This document shows positions 36,536 to 44,771 of a stretch of DNA of 64,000 bases, one piece after another. The translations under genes and the position numbers were made by a program. The stretch is taken from the NCBI GenBank assembly GCA_020633195.1, contig JACKEC010000014.1:1178001-1242000 (forward strand). Reading direction: 5' to 3'. Source of the DNA: Sandaracinaceae bacterium (GTDB lineage Bacteria; Myxococcota_A; Polyangia; Polyangiales; Sandaracinaceae). A model generated the notes under the pieces. It searched no databases, was not told where the DNA came from, and saw only the letters and a list, made by a program, of their open reading frames with translations. Numbering within the stretch: the first letter of the stretch is position 1; each line of letters begins with the position of its first letter.

Positions 36536-37036
36536 TCAGTCCATGAAGGACGCGGCGACGATCCCGAGGATCATCAGCGCGAACACGACACCCATCACGT
36601 AGAGGCCGGCGTTGGAAGAAGCCTCTCGAGTGGCCGGAGCCGCCCCAGGCCGAGCCGCCGGCGAGCTCGCGGGCTTCGCATCCTTCTTCGAGCCCTTGCC
36701 AGCCGCAGCCTTCTCGTCCCCGTGCCCGTGCCCGTGCCCGTGCCCGTGCCCGTCGTGCTCGTCGTCATGCTCGTGCTCGTCGTCGTCGTCGTGCCCGTCG
36801 TCGTGCTCGTGCCCGTCGTCGTCGTCGTCGTGCTCGTCGTCGTCGTCGTGCTCGTCGTCGTCGTCGTGCCCGTCGTCGTGCTCGTGCCCGTCGTCGTCGT
36901 CGTGCCCGTCTCCATCGTCCCCGTCGTGCCCGTCACCCTCGTCGTCCTCGGACTCGTCGAGCAGCTCGTCCTCGTCGGTCCGCGACTTCGCGACTCGGGG
37001 GCGCTTGGGAGCGCGTCGCTTCTTTCGCTTCGCCAT
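36536..37036 (-). CDS. Asp/His-rich tail-anchored protein
   Basis: The protein has 166 residues. A Lys/Arg-rich start (MAKRKKRRAPKRPRVAKSR) leads into about 75 residues made almost only of Asp, His, Glu and Gly, including HGHGHGHGHGHG and DDDDEHDDDDEH blocks. Then an Ala/Pro linker and one C-terminal helix (LYVMGVVFALMILGIVAASF) follow. The composition suggests binding of divalent metals such as Ni, Zn or Ca at the membrane; this is inference. The repeats have nearly identical codons (CGTCGT and CCCGTG on the plus strand), so the region expands by slippage. A non-coding reading cannot be excluded. Confidence 0.6.
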   Translation of the reverse strand: MAKRKKRRAPKRPRVAKSRTDEDELLDESEDDEGDGHDGDDGDGHDDDDGHEHDDGHDDDDEHDDDDEHDDDDDGHEHDDGHDDDDEHEHDDEHDGHGHGHGHGHGDEKAAAGKGSKKDAKPASSPAARPGAAPATREASSNAGLYVMGVVFALMILGIVAASFMD

Positions 37037-37055
37037 CGCGACGGAGCCTTAGCAC

Positions 37056-37493
37056 ATGCGCTACGGTCCGCGCGTGGCGACCATCGTGAACCCCGACACC
37101 CTCGCGCCGCCGCGCGGGTACTCGAACGGGATGATCCTCGGCGGCCAGCGCGTGCTCTTCGTGGCGGGCCAGATCGGCTGGGACGTCGAGATGAAGATGG
37201 CGGAGGGCCTGACCGCGCAGTTCGGGCAGGCCCTCGACAACATCGTCGACGTGCTGCGGGAGGCCGGCGGCGGCCCCGAGCACATCGGGCGGATGACCGT
37301 CTACGTCGTGGACAAGCACGAGTACATGGCCGAGGCCAAGGCCATCGGGCTCGAGTATCGAAAGCGGATGGGCAAGCACTACCCCGCGATGTCGCTGGTC
37401 CAGGTCGCCGCGCTGCTCGAGGACGGCGCGCGCGTCGAGGTCGAGTGCACGGCCGTGCTGCCCGACGCGCCGTCCGACGGGGACGCGCGATGA
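37056..37493 (+). CDS. RidA-family protein
   Basis: The protein has 145 residues with GGAG nine bases before ATG 37056; GTG 37074 is an alternative. Conserved features include PPRGYSNGMILGGQRVLFVA, GQIGWD, a LDNIVDVLREAGGGPEHI helix and VEVECTAVLP at the end. RidA proteins deaminate reactive enamine/imine intermediates. The usual substrate-binding Arg near the C-terminus (IEIEAIA context) is represented by ARVEVECTAV. Location in front of an enoyl-CoA hydratase and acyl-CoA dehydrogenase suggests a role in catabolism of an amino-substituted aromatic or acyl compound. Confidence 0.88.
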   Translation: MRYGPRVATIVNPDTLAPPRGYSNGMILGGQRVLFVAGQIGWDVEMKMAEGLTAQFGQALDNIVDVLREAGGGPEHIGRMTVYVVDKHEYMAEAKAIGLEYRKRMGKHYPAMSLVQVAALLEDGARVEVECTAVLPDAPSDGDAR

Positions 37494-38296
37494 CGCTCTC
37501 GCCCAAGAGCTTCGGGTGGACCCTCGACGACGACGGCGTGGCCACGATCACGCTCAGCCGCCCCGACCGGATCAACGCGCTCACGTTCGAGATCTACGCC
37601 GAGCTGCGCGACACGTTCCGCGCGCTGAAGGACGGCATGCCCGAGGTCCGGGCGGTCGTCATCCGCGGTGAAGGACCGCGCGGGTTCTGCTCGGGCGGAG
37701 ACGTCGAGGACATCATCGGCGAGCTCTTCGCGCGCGACATGCGCGGCCTCCTCGAGTTCACCCGGATGACCGGCGCGCTCGTGCACGCCATCCGCACGTG
37801 TCGGCCGCCGGTCGTCGCCGCGCTCCACGGCGTCTGCTGCGGCGCCGGCGCCGTGATCGCGCTCGCGTGCGACGTCCGCATCGTCGCGCCCGACACGCGC
37901 ATCGCGTTCCTCTTCCCGAAGGTCGGCCTGAGCGGCGCGGACATGGGCGCCGCGTGGCTCCTCCCCCGGACCATCGGCTTCGGTCGCGCGAGCCAGATCC
38001 TGCTCACCGGCGAGTTCGTGAAGGCGGAGGCCGCCGAGCGCATCGGCCTCGTGAACCAGGTCGTCGAAGACGGCAGCGTCCACGACGCGGCCGACGCCTT
38101 CGCCCGCGCGCTCGCGACGGGCCCGGCGTTCGCGCACGCGATGACGAAGCGCATGCTCGAGTACGAGGCGCACGTCGACTTCACGACGGGCATCGAGGCC
38201 GAGGCGCAGGCGCAGGCGATCTGCATGCAGCACCCGGACTTCCGCGAGGCCTACGACTCGTGGGTGGAGAAGCGCCCGCCGAGGTTCGAGCGTTGA
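37490..38296 (+). CDS. Enoyl-CoA hydratase/isomerase family protein
   Basis: The protein has 268 residues. ATG 37490 overlaps the RidA stop (ATGA). The crotonase core is clear: VIRGEGPRGFCSGGDVEDII (oxyanion loop), LHGVCCGAGAVIALACD and FLFPKVGLSGADMGAAWLLP. The family adds water to 2-enoyl-CoA esters or catalyses related reactions. In the second catalytic region the residues are S-G-A-D rather than the Glu pair of classical hydratases, so the exact reaction may be a lyase or isomerase step. Confidence 0.92.
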   Translation: MTLSPKSFGWTLDDDGVATITLSRPDRINALTFEIYAELRDTFRALKDGMPEVRAVVIRGEGPRGFCSGGDVEDIIGELFARDMRGLLEFTRMTGALVHAIRTCRPPVVAALHGVCCGAGAVIALACDVRIVAPDTRIAFLFPKVGLSGADMGAAWLLPRTIGFGRASQILLTGEFVKAEAAERIGLVNQVVEDGSVHDAADAFARALATGPAFAHAMTKRMLEYEAHVDFTTGIEAEAQAQAICMQHPDFREAYDSWVEKRPPRFER

Positions 38297-39438
38297 ACCC
38301 GTCGGACGCGGTGCTCGAGCGCGCGTTCCTCGACGACGCGGTCATCGCGCGCGGCTGGGACGCGGCCGGGGCGCTCGCCGACGAGGGCGCGGCGCTCGAG
38401 CGCGACGCCGAGCCGGGGCCGGCGCTCGTCCGGATGGTCCGCTTCCTCGGCGAGCGCGGGCTGCTCTCGCTGATGGTCGGCGCGCCGAGCTGGCGCGCGG
38501 TCTGTCTGGCTCGAGAGCGCCTCGGGTACGCCTCTCCCCTGCTCGAGCTCGCGTTCACGATGCAGGGCCTCGGCAGCTACCCGATCACGCTCGGCGGCGA
38601 CGAGGCGCAGAAGGCGCGACACCTCACGCGCGTCGAGTCGGGCGAGGACGTCGCCGCGTTCGCGCTGACCGAGCCGGAGGCGGGCTCGGATCTGTCGGGC
38701 ATCGTCACCGAGGCGCGGCGCGACGGCGACGGCTACGTGCTCGACGGCCTCAAGGTCCTGATCTCGAACGCGCCCGTCGCCGACGTGATGACCGTCTTCG
38801 CGAGGACCGCACCCGCCGGAGACGCGCGGCCGCTGAGCGCGTTCGTCGTCCGCGCGGACCAGCCCGGCGTCTCGACCCGCGCGACGAAGGTCCTCGGCGG
38901 CCACCCCATCGGGGAGGTCCGCTTCGACGGAGTCCGCGTCGCGGAGGCCGACCGCCTCGGCGACGAGGGCGCGGGCATGCGCCTCGCGCTCGGGACGCTG
39001 CACCGCTTCCGCACCACGGTCGGCGCGGCCGCGCTCGGGTTCGGGCAGCGCGCGCTCGACGAGACGGTTCGACACGTCAAGACGCGTAGACAGTTCGGCG
39101 CGCCGCTGGCGTCGCTCCAGGCGGTCCAGCTCGGGCTCGCGGAGATGGCCTGCGCGCTCGAGGCGGCCCGGCTGCTCGTGTACCGCGCGGCCGCGCTCGC
39201 GGATCGGGGTGACGCGGGCCGCGAGGCCGAGGCCCGCGCGGGCAGCATGGCGAAGCTCGTGGCCACCGAGAACGCGTTCACCGTGATCGACCGCGCGGTG
39301 CAGCTCCACGGCGGGCGCGGCGTCACGTCGGACGCGATGGTCGCGCGGCTCTACGAGGACGTGCGCGCGCTGCGCATCTACGAGGGGGCGAGCGACGTGC
39401 AGCGCGTCTTGATCGCGCGCCACCTGCTCGCGGAGTGA
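38293..39438 (+). CDS. Acyl-CoA dehydrogenase
   Basis: The protein has 381 residues starting at TTG 38293, which overlaps the hydratase stop (TTGA). Motifs: FALTEPEAGSDLSGIVTEAR (flavin contact), VLDGLKVLISNAPVADVMTV, VKTRRQFGAPLASLQAVQL and LHGGRGVTSD, with REG-like YEGASDVQRVLIAR at the end. It should oxidise an acyl-CoA with transfer of electrons to ETF. Three overlapping start/stop junctions show that RidA, hydratase and this enzyme are made together. Confidence 0.93.
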   Translation: MNPSDAVLERAFLDDAVIARGWDAAGALADEGAALERDAEPGPALVRMVRFLGERGLLSLMVGAPSWRAVCLARERLGYASPLLELAFTMQGLGSYPITLGGDEAQKARHLTRVESGEDVAAFALTEPEAGSDLSGIVTEARRDGDGYVLDGLKVLISNAPVADVMTVFARTAPAGDARPLSAFVVRADQPGVSTRATKVLGGHPIGEVRFDGVRVAEADRLGDEGAGMRLALGTLHRFRTTVGAAALGFGQRALDETVRHVKTRRQFGAPLASLQAVQLGLAEMACALEAARLLVYRAAALADRGDAGREAEARAGSMAKLVATENAFTVIDRAVQLHGGRGVTSDAMVARLYEDVRALRIYEGASDVQRVLIARHLLAE

Positions 39439-39442
39439 CCCG

Positions 39443-40600
39443 ATGAGCTGGCTCGACGCGATCGACGGTGGCCCCCTCGTCCCCGCCGCGCGGCGCTTCC
39501 TCTCCGAGCACCCCGGCGCCCCCGCCCAGCCGTTCCCGAACGGGGTCGGCGGGATCCGAGCGCTCTCTCACGCGGTCGAGGCGTGGGCCGACGAGGAGGC
39601 CTCCCCGCTCGACGAGGGCTTCGTCGAGGGCGCCGGCGCGCTCTTGTCGCTGCTCCTCCTCGACCACGTCGGCGAGGGCGGCCACGTCGCGCGCGACGGC
39701 GTGCACCGGCTGCGCCTGGGCCGCGACGGCTTCTTCGATCCCTTCGGCGCCATCGACGCCGCGCTCGAGGCGGACGACCCGCGCGCGGTGCTCGCGGAGG
39801 CGGTCGCCCGCGCGGAGGCCGAGGCGAGCGGCGCGGCGGGCGTCGGCCGCGCGCTGCGCATCCTCCGCGAGCGCCTCGACGCGACGCGGCCCGACCTGCG
39901 GGTCGAGGCGGCGTTCGGGCCCTCGGTCCGGCTGAGCGGTGAGATCGAGGTCGACCTCGCCCGCGTCCTGCGCGCCACCGCGGGCGAGCCCGACGAGGCG
40001 GCGCGGCAGGCCATCGACAAGCTCGTCACGATGCTCCCCGGCGGCGGCGGAGCGCTCAGCACCTTCGCAGACTTGCACGCCAGCTTGCTCCCCCGCGTCA
40101 CCGCGCCCGGGTTCGCGGGATCGCTCGCGGATCGGGGCCGCCTCGCCCACGCGCCGCGCCTCGGCGGCGCCATCGAGCTCACCGTGGTGGTCGGCTACGA
40201 GGACCGCGCGCGCTACCTCGGCGAGGCGGAGCTCGAGCGCTGGGGGCGCTCCTTCGACGAGGTGCTCGCGGTGGCGATCGAGAACCTCGCGTCGAGATCC
40301 GCGGAGGCGCGCTTCGGGCGCGTGGACACCGAGCACGGCGCGCTCGTGCTCGCGCGCACGGGAGACGGCCTCGACTCCGCGCGCCTGCTGCTCCCGACGC
40401 TGCACTCCGTGCTCGGGCCGGAGCTCGGCGACGGCTTCCTCGCCGCCATCCCACACCGCGACGTGCTCCTCGCGTGCGCCGACACCCCGCCGCTCCGCGC
40501 CGTGCTCGCGAAGCGCGCGACCGAGGACGCGGCGCGCGCCCCGCACCCCATCACCGACCGCCTCTTCCGGGTCACCGCGGAGCGGCTCGCGTTGGCCTGA
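39443..40600 (+). CDS. Unknown protein, weakly DUF1444-like
   Basis: The protein has 385 residues and starts 5 bases after the dehydrogenase stop. It is Ala/Arg/Leu-rich, soluble, without signal peptide. The C-terminal half (LERWGRSFDEVLAVAIENLA, then ARTGDGLDSARLLLPTLHSV and DVLLACADTPPL) resembles the C-terminal region of DUF1444/YtpQ proteins, which have no known reaction. It may be the last gene of the RidA operon. The call is tentative. Confidence 0.5.
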   Translation: MSWLDAIDGGPLVPAARRFLSEHPGAPAQPFPNGVGGIRALSHAVEAWADEEASPLDEGFVEGAGALLSLLLLDHVGEGGHVARDGVHRLRLGRDGFFDPFGAIDAALEADDPRAVLAEAVARAEAEASGAAGVGRALRILRERLDATRPDLRVEAAFGPSVRLSGEIEVDLARVLRATAGEPDEAARQAIDKLVTMLPGGGGALSTFADLHASLLPRVTAPGFAGSLADRGRLAHAPRLGGAIELTVVVGYEDRARYLGEAELERWGRSFDEVLAVAIENLASRSAEARFGRVDTEHGALVLARTGDGLDSARLLLPTLHSVLGPELGDGFLAAIPHRDVLLACADTPPLRAVLAKRATEDAARAPHPITDRLFRVTAERLALA

Positions 40601-40601
40601 G

Positions 40602-41333
40602 CTACTTCTTCGCCTTGGGCGCTTCGCCCTCGAAGAGCGACTTGTACGTGAAGCCGGCGAGCGCGCCGCCGACGATGGGGGCGACCCAGAACAGCCAGAG
40701 CTGCGCGAGCGCCCAGCCCCCGACGAAGAGCGCGGGGCCCGTGCTGCGCGCGGGGTTCACCGAGAGGTTCGTGACGGGGATCCCGATCAGGTGGATGAGC
40801 GTGAGGCCGAGGCCGATCGCGATGGGCGCGAAGCCGGCGGGCGCGCGCTTGTCCGTCGAGCCCATGATGATGAAGAGGAACATGAAGGTCAGGACGACCT
40901 CGGCGACGAGCGCCGCGACCATCGTGTAGCCGCCCGGCGAGTGCTCGCCGAAGCCGTTGGACGCGAAGCCGTCGGCGAGGTGGAAGCCCGCCGAGGCGCC
41001 CTCCCCCGTGGTCCCGCTCGCGATCAGGTAGAGGACGCCGGCGCCGAGCACGCCGCCGAGGACCTGCGCGGCGATGTACGGCGCGGCCTCCTTGGCGGGG
41101 TGGCGTCCCCCCGCGACGAGGCCGAGGGTCACGGCCGGGTTGAGGTGGCAGCCCGAGACGTGACCGATGGCGTAGGCCATCGTCATCACGGTGAGGCCGA
41201 AGGCGAACGACACCCCGACCAGCCCGATCCCCACGTCGGGGAACCCCGCCGCGAGGACGGCGCTGCCGCAGCCGCCGAACACCAACCAGAACGTGCCGAA
41301 GACCTCGGCGCTCAGCTTCTTCGAGAGTGTCAT
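40602..41333 (-). CDS. aqpZ: Aquaporin Z-type water channel
   Basis: The protein has 243 residues with six helices and two half-helices. The two Asn-Pro-Ala motifs are present in HLNPAVTLGL and SVNPARSTGP. The selectivity filter pattern of AqpZ (Phe/His/Thr/Arg) is supported by FGGCGSAVLAAGFP in the first helix and the Arg after the second NPA. Members pass water and not glycerol. It is convergent with the preceding operon; ATG 41333 is the only sensible start. Confidence 0.95.
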   Translation of the reverse strand: MTLSKKLSAEVFGTFWLVFGGCGSAVLAAGFPDVGIGLVGVSFAFGLTVMTMAYAIGHVSGCHLNPAVTLGLVAGGRHPAKEAAPYIAAQVLGGVLGAGVLYLIASGTTGEGASAGFHLADGFASNGFGEHSPGGYTMVAALVAEVVLTFMFLFIIMGSTDKRAPAGFAPIAIGLGLTLIHLIGIPVTNLSVNPARSTGPALFVGGWALAQLWLFWVAPIVGGALAGFTYKSLFEGEAPKAKK

Positions 41334-41406
41334 CGGGGGTGCGCTGAGCAGGAAGCGGTCCCCGCCCGTTTCGCGGGGAGATGCGGCCCGCGTCGCGACG
41401 CTCCGT

Positions 41407-41439
41407 GGGGTCGGGGCGACGCCCTGCAGGGCCGACCCC
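41407..41439. other. Inverted repeat in divergent promoter gap
   Basis: GGGGTCGG (41407-41414) and CCGACCCC (41432-41439) are perfect complements around the 12-base palindrome GCCCTGCAGGGC. The site lies between the aquaporin and thioesterase genes, which are read divergently. It may be an operator or a hairpin; nothing in the sequence decides between them. Confidence 0.3.
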
Positions 41440-41486
41440 TCAACACGCGCTGGTCTGCGCTCGAGGCCTGAGGCAGCCTGCCGCTC

Positions 41487-41951
41487 GTGGACGCACCCAT
41501 CACCCCCGACACGACCCCGTTCTCCCTGTCGCTCTTCGCGCGCTGGCCCGACATGGACTTCAACCAGCACATGAGGAACGCCGCCTACCTCGGCGCCAGC
41601 GAGGACTGCCGCATGCGCTTCCTCGCCGAGCGAGGGTTCCCGATGCGGGAGTTCCAGAAGCGCGGGATCGGCCCCGTCATCCTCGAGGACAAGCTGACGT
41701 ACAAGAAGGAGATCAAGCTGCTCGAGGGCTTCCGCGTGGAGCTCGCGCTCGCCGGCAGCACCCGCGACGTGCGGCGCCTGATCGTCCGCAACACGATCCT
41801 GCGCGACGCCGACGACGCGGTCGCGGCCGTCGTGCAGAGCGTCGTGCTCTGGCTCGACCTCGCGGCGCGCAAGCCGGTCGCGCCGCCCGACGCCCTGCGC
41901 GACGTGTGGCTCGGCCTCGCGCGCACGAGCGACTTCGAGTGGCTGGATTGA
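41487..41951 (+). CDS. Hotdog-fold acyl-CoA thioesterase
   Basis: The protein has 154 residues starting at GTG 41487. The 4-hydroxybenzoyl-CoA thioesterase-type motif RWPDMDFNQHMRNAAYLG is present, with the catalytic Asp (PDMDFNQH context) and a long alpha helix, followed by VELALAGSTRDVRRLIVRN and QSVVLWLDLAARKP. It hydrolyses an acyl- or aroyl-CoA thioester. In the context of the aromatic-CoA ligase and RidA operon it may release CoA from dead-end intermediates. Confidence 0.85.
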   Translation: MDAPITPDTTPFSLSLFARWPDMDFNQHMRNAAYLGASEDCRMRFLAERGFPMREFQKRGIGPVILEDKLTYKKEIKLLEGFRVELALAGSTRDVRRLIVRNTILRDADDAVAAVVQSVVLWLDLAARKPVAPPDALRDVWLGLARTSDFEWLD

Positions 41952-42017
41952 CGCCCCACGCGCGCGCCTCGTCGGAGGCAGCGGCCTCCGACCCCGACGC
42001 GTAGTAGGGTCCGCGCC

Positions 42018-43640
42018 GTGATTCGCCTGGATTCGGTCAGCAAGCGGCATGGCTCCCAGATCCTCTACGTCGACGGATCGATGAGCGTGTTCCGTGGTGA
42101 GAAGGTCGGCCTCGTCGGCCCCAACGGCTCGGGGAAGACGACCATCTTCCGCCTCATCACCCGGGAGGAGGCGCCCGACGCGGGCACCGTGATCGTCGAT
42201 CGCGGCGTGAGCGTCGGCTACTTCAGCCAGGACGTCGGCGAGATGAGCGGTCGCAGCGTGGTCGCCGAGACCATCGCCGGCGCCGGCGAGGTCGCCGAGG
42301 TCGGCCGCGAGCTGAAGGAGCTCGAGGCGGCGATGGGCGACCCCGAGCGCGCCGACGAGCTCGACAAGATCCTCGAGCGCTTCGGCGACGTGCAGGCGCG
42401 CTTCGACGAGCTCGACGGCTACTCCCTCGACGCGCGCGCCCGCGAGATCCTGGCCGGGCTCGGCTTCGACGCGGACCGCATGGACGGCGACGTCGGCGAG
42501 CTCTCCGGCGGCTGGAAGATGCGGGTCGCGCTCGCGCGCATCCTGCTGATGAAGCCCGACGCGCTGCTCCTCGACGAGCCGACCAACCACCTCGACATCG
42601 AGTCGATCCTCTGGCTCGAAGGCTTCCTCAAGGCCTTCTCGGGCGGCCTGGTGATCACGAGCCACGATCGCGAGCTGCTCAACCGGCTCGTCACCAAGAT
42701 CGTGGAGATCGACGGCGGCGAGCTCACCACCTACTCGGGCGACTACGACTTCTACGAGCAGCAGCGCGAGCTCGCGGCCAAGCAGCTCGAGGCGCAGTTC
42801 GCTCGTCAAGAAGCCATGCTCGCGAAGGAGCGCGCGTTCATCGAGCGCTTCAAGGCGCGCGCCTCGCACGCCGCGCAGGTCCAGTCGCGGGTGAAGAAGC
42901 TCGACAAGATCGAGAAGATCGACCCGCCGAAAAGGCGCCGCGTGATCGAGTTCGAGTTCCGCCAGCCTCCGCGCTCGGGCGACGACGTCGCGACCCTCGA
43001 GGGCATCGGCAAGCGCTACGGCGACAAGGTCGTCTACGACGGCTTCGACTTCCTCGTCCGCCGCCTCGAGCGCTGGTGCGTGATGGGCGTCAACGGCGCC
43101 GGCAAGTCCACGCTGCTCAAGCTCGTCGCGGGCGCGAGCCAGCCCGACGAGGGCAGCGTGCGCCTCGGCGCGAGCCTGAAGATGGGGTACTTCGCGCAGC
43201 ACGCGATGGAGCTGCTGCAGCCCGACGAGACCGTGCTCGGGGCGATCGAGCGCGAGCACCCCAAGGCCTCGGGCGGCTCGCTGCGAACCCTGCTCGGCGC
43301 GTTCGGCTTCAGCGGCGACGACGTCGAGAAGCCGTGCCGGATCCTCTCGGGCGGCGAGAAGGCCCGCGTCGTGATGGCCCAGATGCTCTACGACCCGCCG
43401 AACTTCCTCGTGCTCGACGAGCCGACCAACCACCTCGACATCGAGACCAAGGAGATGCTGGTGAAGGCGCTCGCGAGCTACGACGGCACGATGCTGTTCG
43501 TCTCGCACGACCGGCAGTTCCTCAAGGCGCTCTCCAACCGGGTGCTCGAGCTGACGCCCGACGGAGTGCACACGTACGGCGGCGGCTACGAGGAGTACGT
43601 GGCCCAGATCGGCCAGGAGGCCCCGGGGGTCCGGGCGTAG
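42018..43640 (+). CDS. ABC-F family ATPase (translation factor type)
   Basis: The protein has 540 residues from GTG 42018 with two ABC domains and no membrane part. First P-loop GPNGSGKTT at 34-42, signature LSGGWKMRVALAR and DEPTNHLDIESILWLE; second GVNGAGKSTLL, LSGGEKARVVMAQ and DEPTNHLDIETKEML. The linker between them is charged and helical (RAFIERFKARASHAAQVQSR). ABC-F proteins act on the ribosome E site, as in EttA, YbiT or Uup. The subfamily closest to YbiT is likely. The stop TAG lies inside the left end of a MITE-like repeat. Confidence 0.93.
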   Translation: MIRLDSVSKRHGSQILYVDGSMSVFRGEKVGLVGPNGSGKTTIFRLITREEAPDAGTVIVDRGVSVGYFSQDVGEMSGRSVVAETIAGAGEVAEVGRELKELEAAMGDPERADELDKILERFGDVQARFDELDGYSLDARAREILAGLGFDADRMDGDVGELSGGWKMRVALARILLMKPDALLLDEPTNHLDIESILWLEGFLKAFSGGLVITSHDRELLNRLVTKIVEIDGGELTTYSGDYDFYEQQRELAAKQLEAQFARQEAMLAKERAFIERFKARASHAAQVQSRVKKLDKIEKIDPPKRRRVIEFEFRQPPRSGDDVATLEGIGKRYGDKVVYDGFDFLVRRLERWCVMGVNGAGKSTLLKLVAGASQPDEGSVRLGASLKMGYFAQHAMELLQPDETVLGAIEREHPKASGGSLRTLLGAFGFSGDDVEKPCRILSGGEKARVVMAQMLYDPPNFLVLDEPTNHLDIETKEMLVKALASYDGTMLFVSHDRQFLKALSNRVLELTPDGVHTYGGGYEEYVAQIGQEAPGVRA

Positions 43641-43858
43641 CAGGCTGCTGAAAAGCAGCCTGCCTCCGTGCCGCGCGCGAAGCGCGCATGCCCGTGCCCG
43701 TGCCCGTGCCCGGACCGTTCCCGTCAACCGTTCCCGCAGAAGGCGCGTGATCTCGGGCACGGGGAACGCTCACGGGTCACGGGCGGGCACGGGCAAGGGC
43801 ACGGGCACGGAGCAGGCTCCGAAACGGTCCCTTCGGGCCCATTTCAGCAGCCTGCTAC
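43637..43858. repeat. MITE-like element, 17-bp perfect terminal inverted repeats
   Basis: GTAGCAGGCTGCTGAAA (43637-43653) and its exact complement TTTCAGCAGCCTGCTAC (43842-43858) bound about 222 bases. The left end folds further as a hairpin GCAGGCTGCT-GAAA-AGCAGCCTGC with a GNRA loop. The interior holds degenerate (CCCGTG)n on one side and (CACGGG)n on the other, so the whole element could form a long imperfect hairpin. No protein frame is inside. It covers most of the gap to the next gene and may also end ABC-F transcription. Confidence 0.7.
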
Positions 43859-43923
43859 CGCTCAGCGCATGCCCGAACAGGGTATTGCGCCTCCCTCGCC
43901 GCACCCCGAGACTCGGATGGCGC

Positions 43924-44718
43924 ATGCCCTCCTCTCCTCGCGCCGCGCCCGCGTTCGGCCGGCTCCTGCGTCACTGGCGCGCCCTGCGCGGGCTGAGCCA
44001 GCTGCAACTCGCCTTGCAGGTGGAGACGACCACCCGCCACCTCTCCTACGTCGAGAACGGCAAGTCGCGGCCCGGGCGTGACCTGGTGCTGCGGCTCGGG
44101 GAGGCGCTCGACGTGCCCCTCCGCGCCCGCAACGACCTCCTCGGCGCGGCCGGGCTCGCCGCCGAGTTCCCCGCGCACCCCCTCGGCGACGCGGCGCTCG
44201 TCCCGTACCGGCGCGCGATCCAGCGGGTGCTCGACGCGATGCGCCCCTACCCCGCCTTCGTGGTCGACGGGCTCTTCGGCCTCGAGGACGCCAACGAGAC
44301 CGGCCGGCGCATGATGCCCGCGGCGACGGACGGCGCGCGCCCCAACCTCATCGACGCGTTCCTCGCGCCAGGCCCGTCGCGCGCGTCGATCGTGAACTTC
44401 GCCGAGGTCGCCTGGTCGTGGCACGCGCGGTTCCTGCGCGCGACGACCGGGCTCGGCGCCAGCGTCGAGCTCGACGCGCTGCGAGCCCGCGTCGAGGTCT
44501 ACCTCCGCGACGTCGAGCGCCCCGCCCTCGACGGGGCCGGCGACCTCGTGATCTGCCCGACGTTTCGGATCGGCGACACGACCGTGCGGACGATCGGGAT
44601 GTCGATGCGCTTCGGCCCGAGCCGCGACGTGACGCTCGAGGAGCTCTCCGTAGAGGTGCTCCAGCCGCGCGACGAGGAGGCCGAGCGCTTCTTCGAAGAG
44701 CTCGCCGGCATCGGCTGA
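43924..44718 (+). CDS. XRE-family regulator with MmyB-like C-terminal domain
   Basis: The protein has 264 residues from ATG 43924; the longer frame upstream crosses the MITE-like repeat. The helix-turn-helix is at residues about 10-65 (GRLLRHWRALRGLSQLQLAL, QVETTTRHLSYVENGKSRPG). The rest (PYRRAIQRVLDAMRPYPAFV, VDGLFGLEDANETGR, LDGAGDLVICPTFRIGDTTV) matches the PAS-like ligand-binding domain of MmyB-type regulators, which respond to fatty acyl or small molecules. It may control the downstream peroxiredoxin-like operon. Confidence 0.85.
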   Translation: MPSSPRAAPAFGRLLRHWRALRGLSQLQLALQVETTTRHLSYVENGKSRPGRDLVLRLGEALDVPLRARNDLLGAAGLAAEFPAHPLGDAALVPYRRAIQRVLDAMRPYPAFVVDGLFGLEDANETGRRMMPAATDGARPNLIDAFLAPGPSRASIVNFAEVAWSWHARFLRATTGLGASVELDALRARVEVYLRDVERPALDGAGDLVICPTFRIGDTTVRTIGMSMRFGPSRDVTLEELSVEVLQPRDEEAERFFEELAGIG

Positions 44719-44771
44719 TTTGCCCGGCGAGGGTATGGGGCTCGGTGGGTGCCGCTCCCCAGAGTGGCGGC

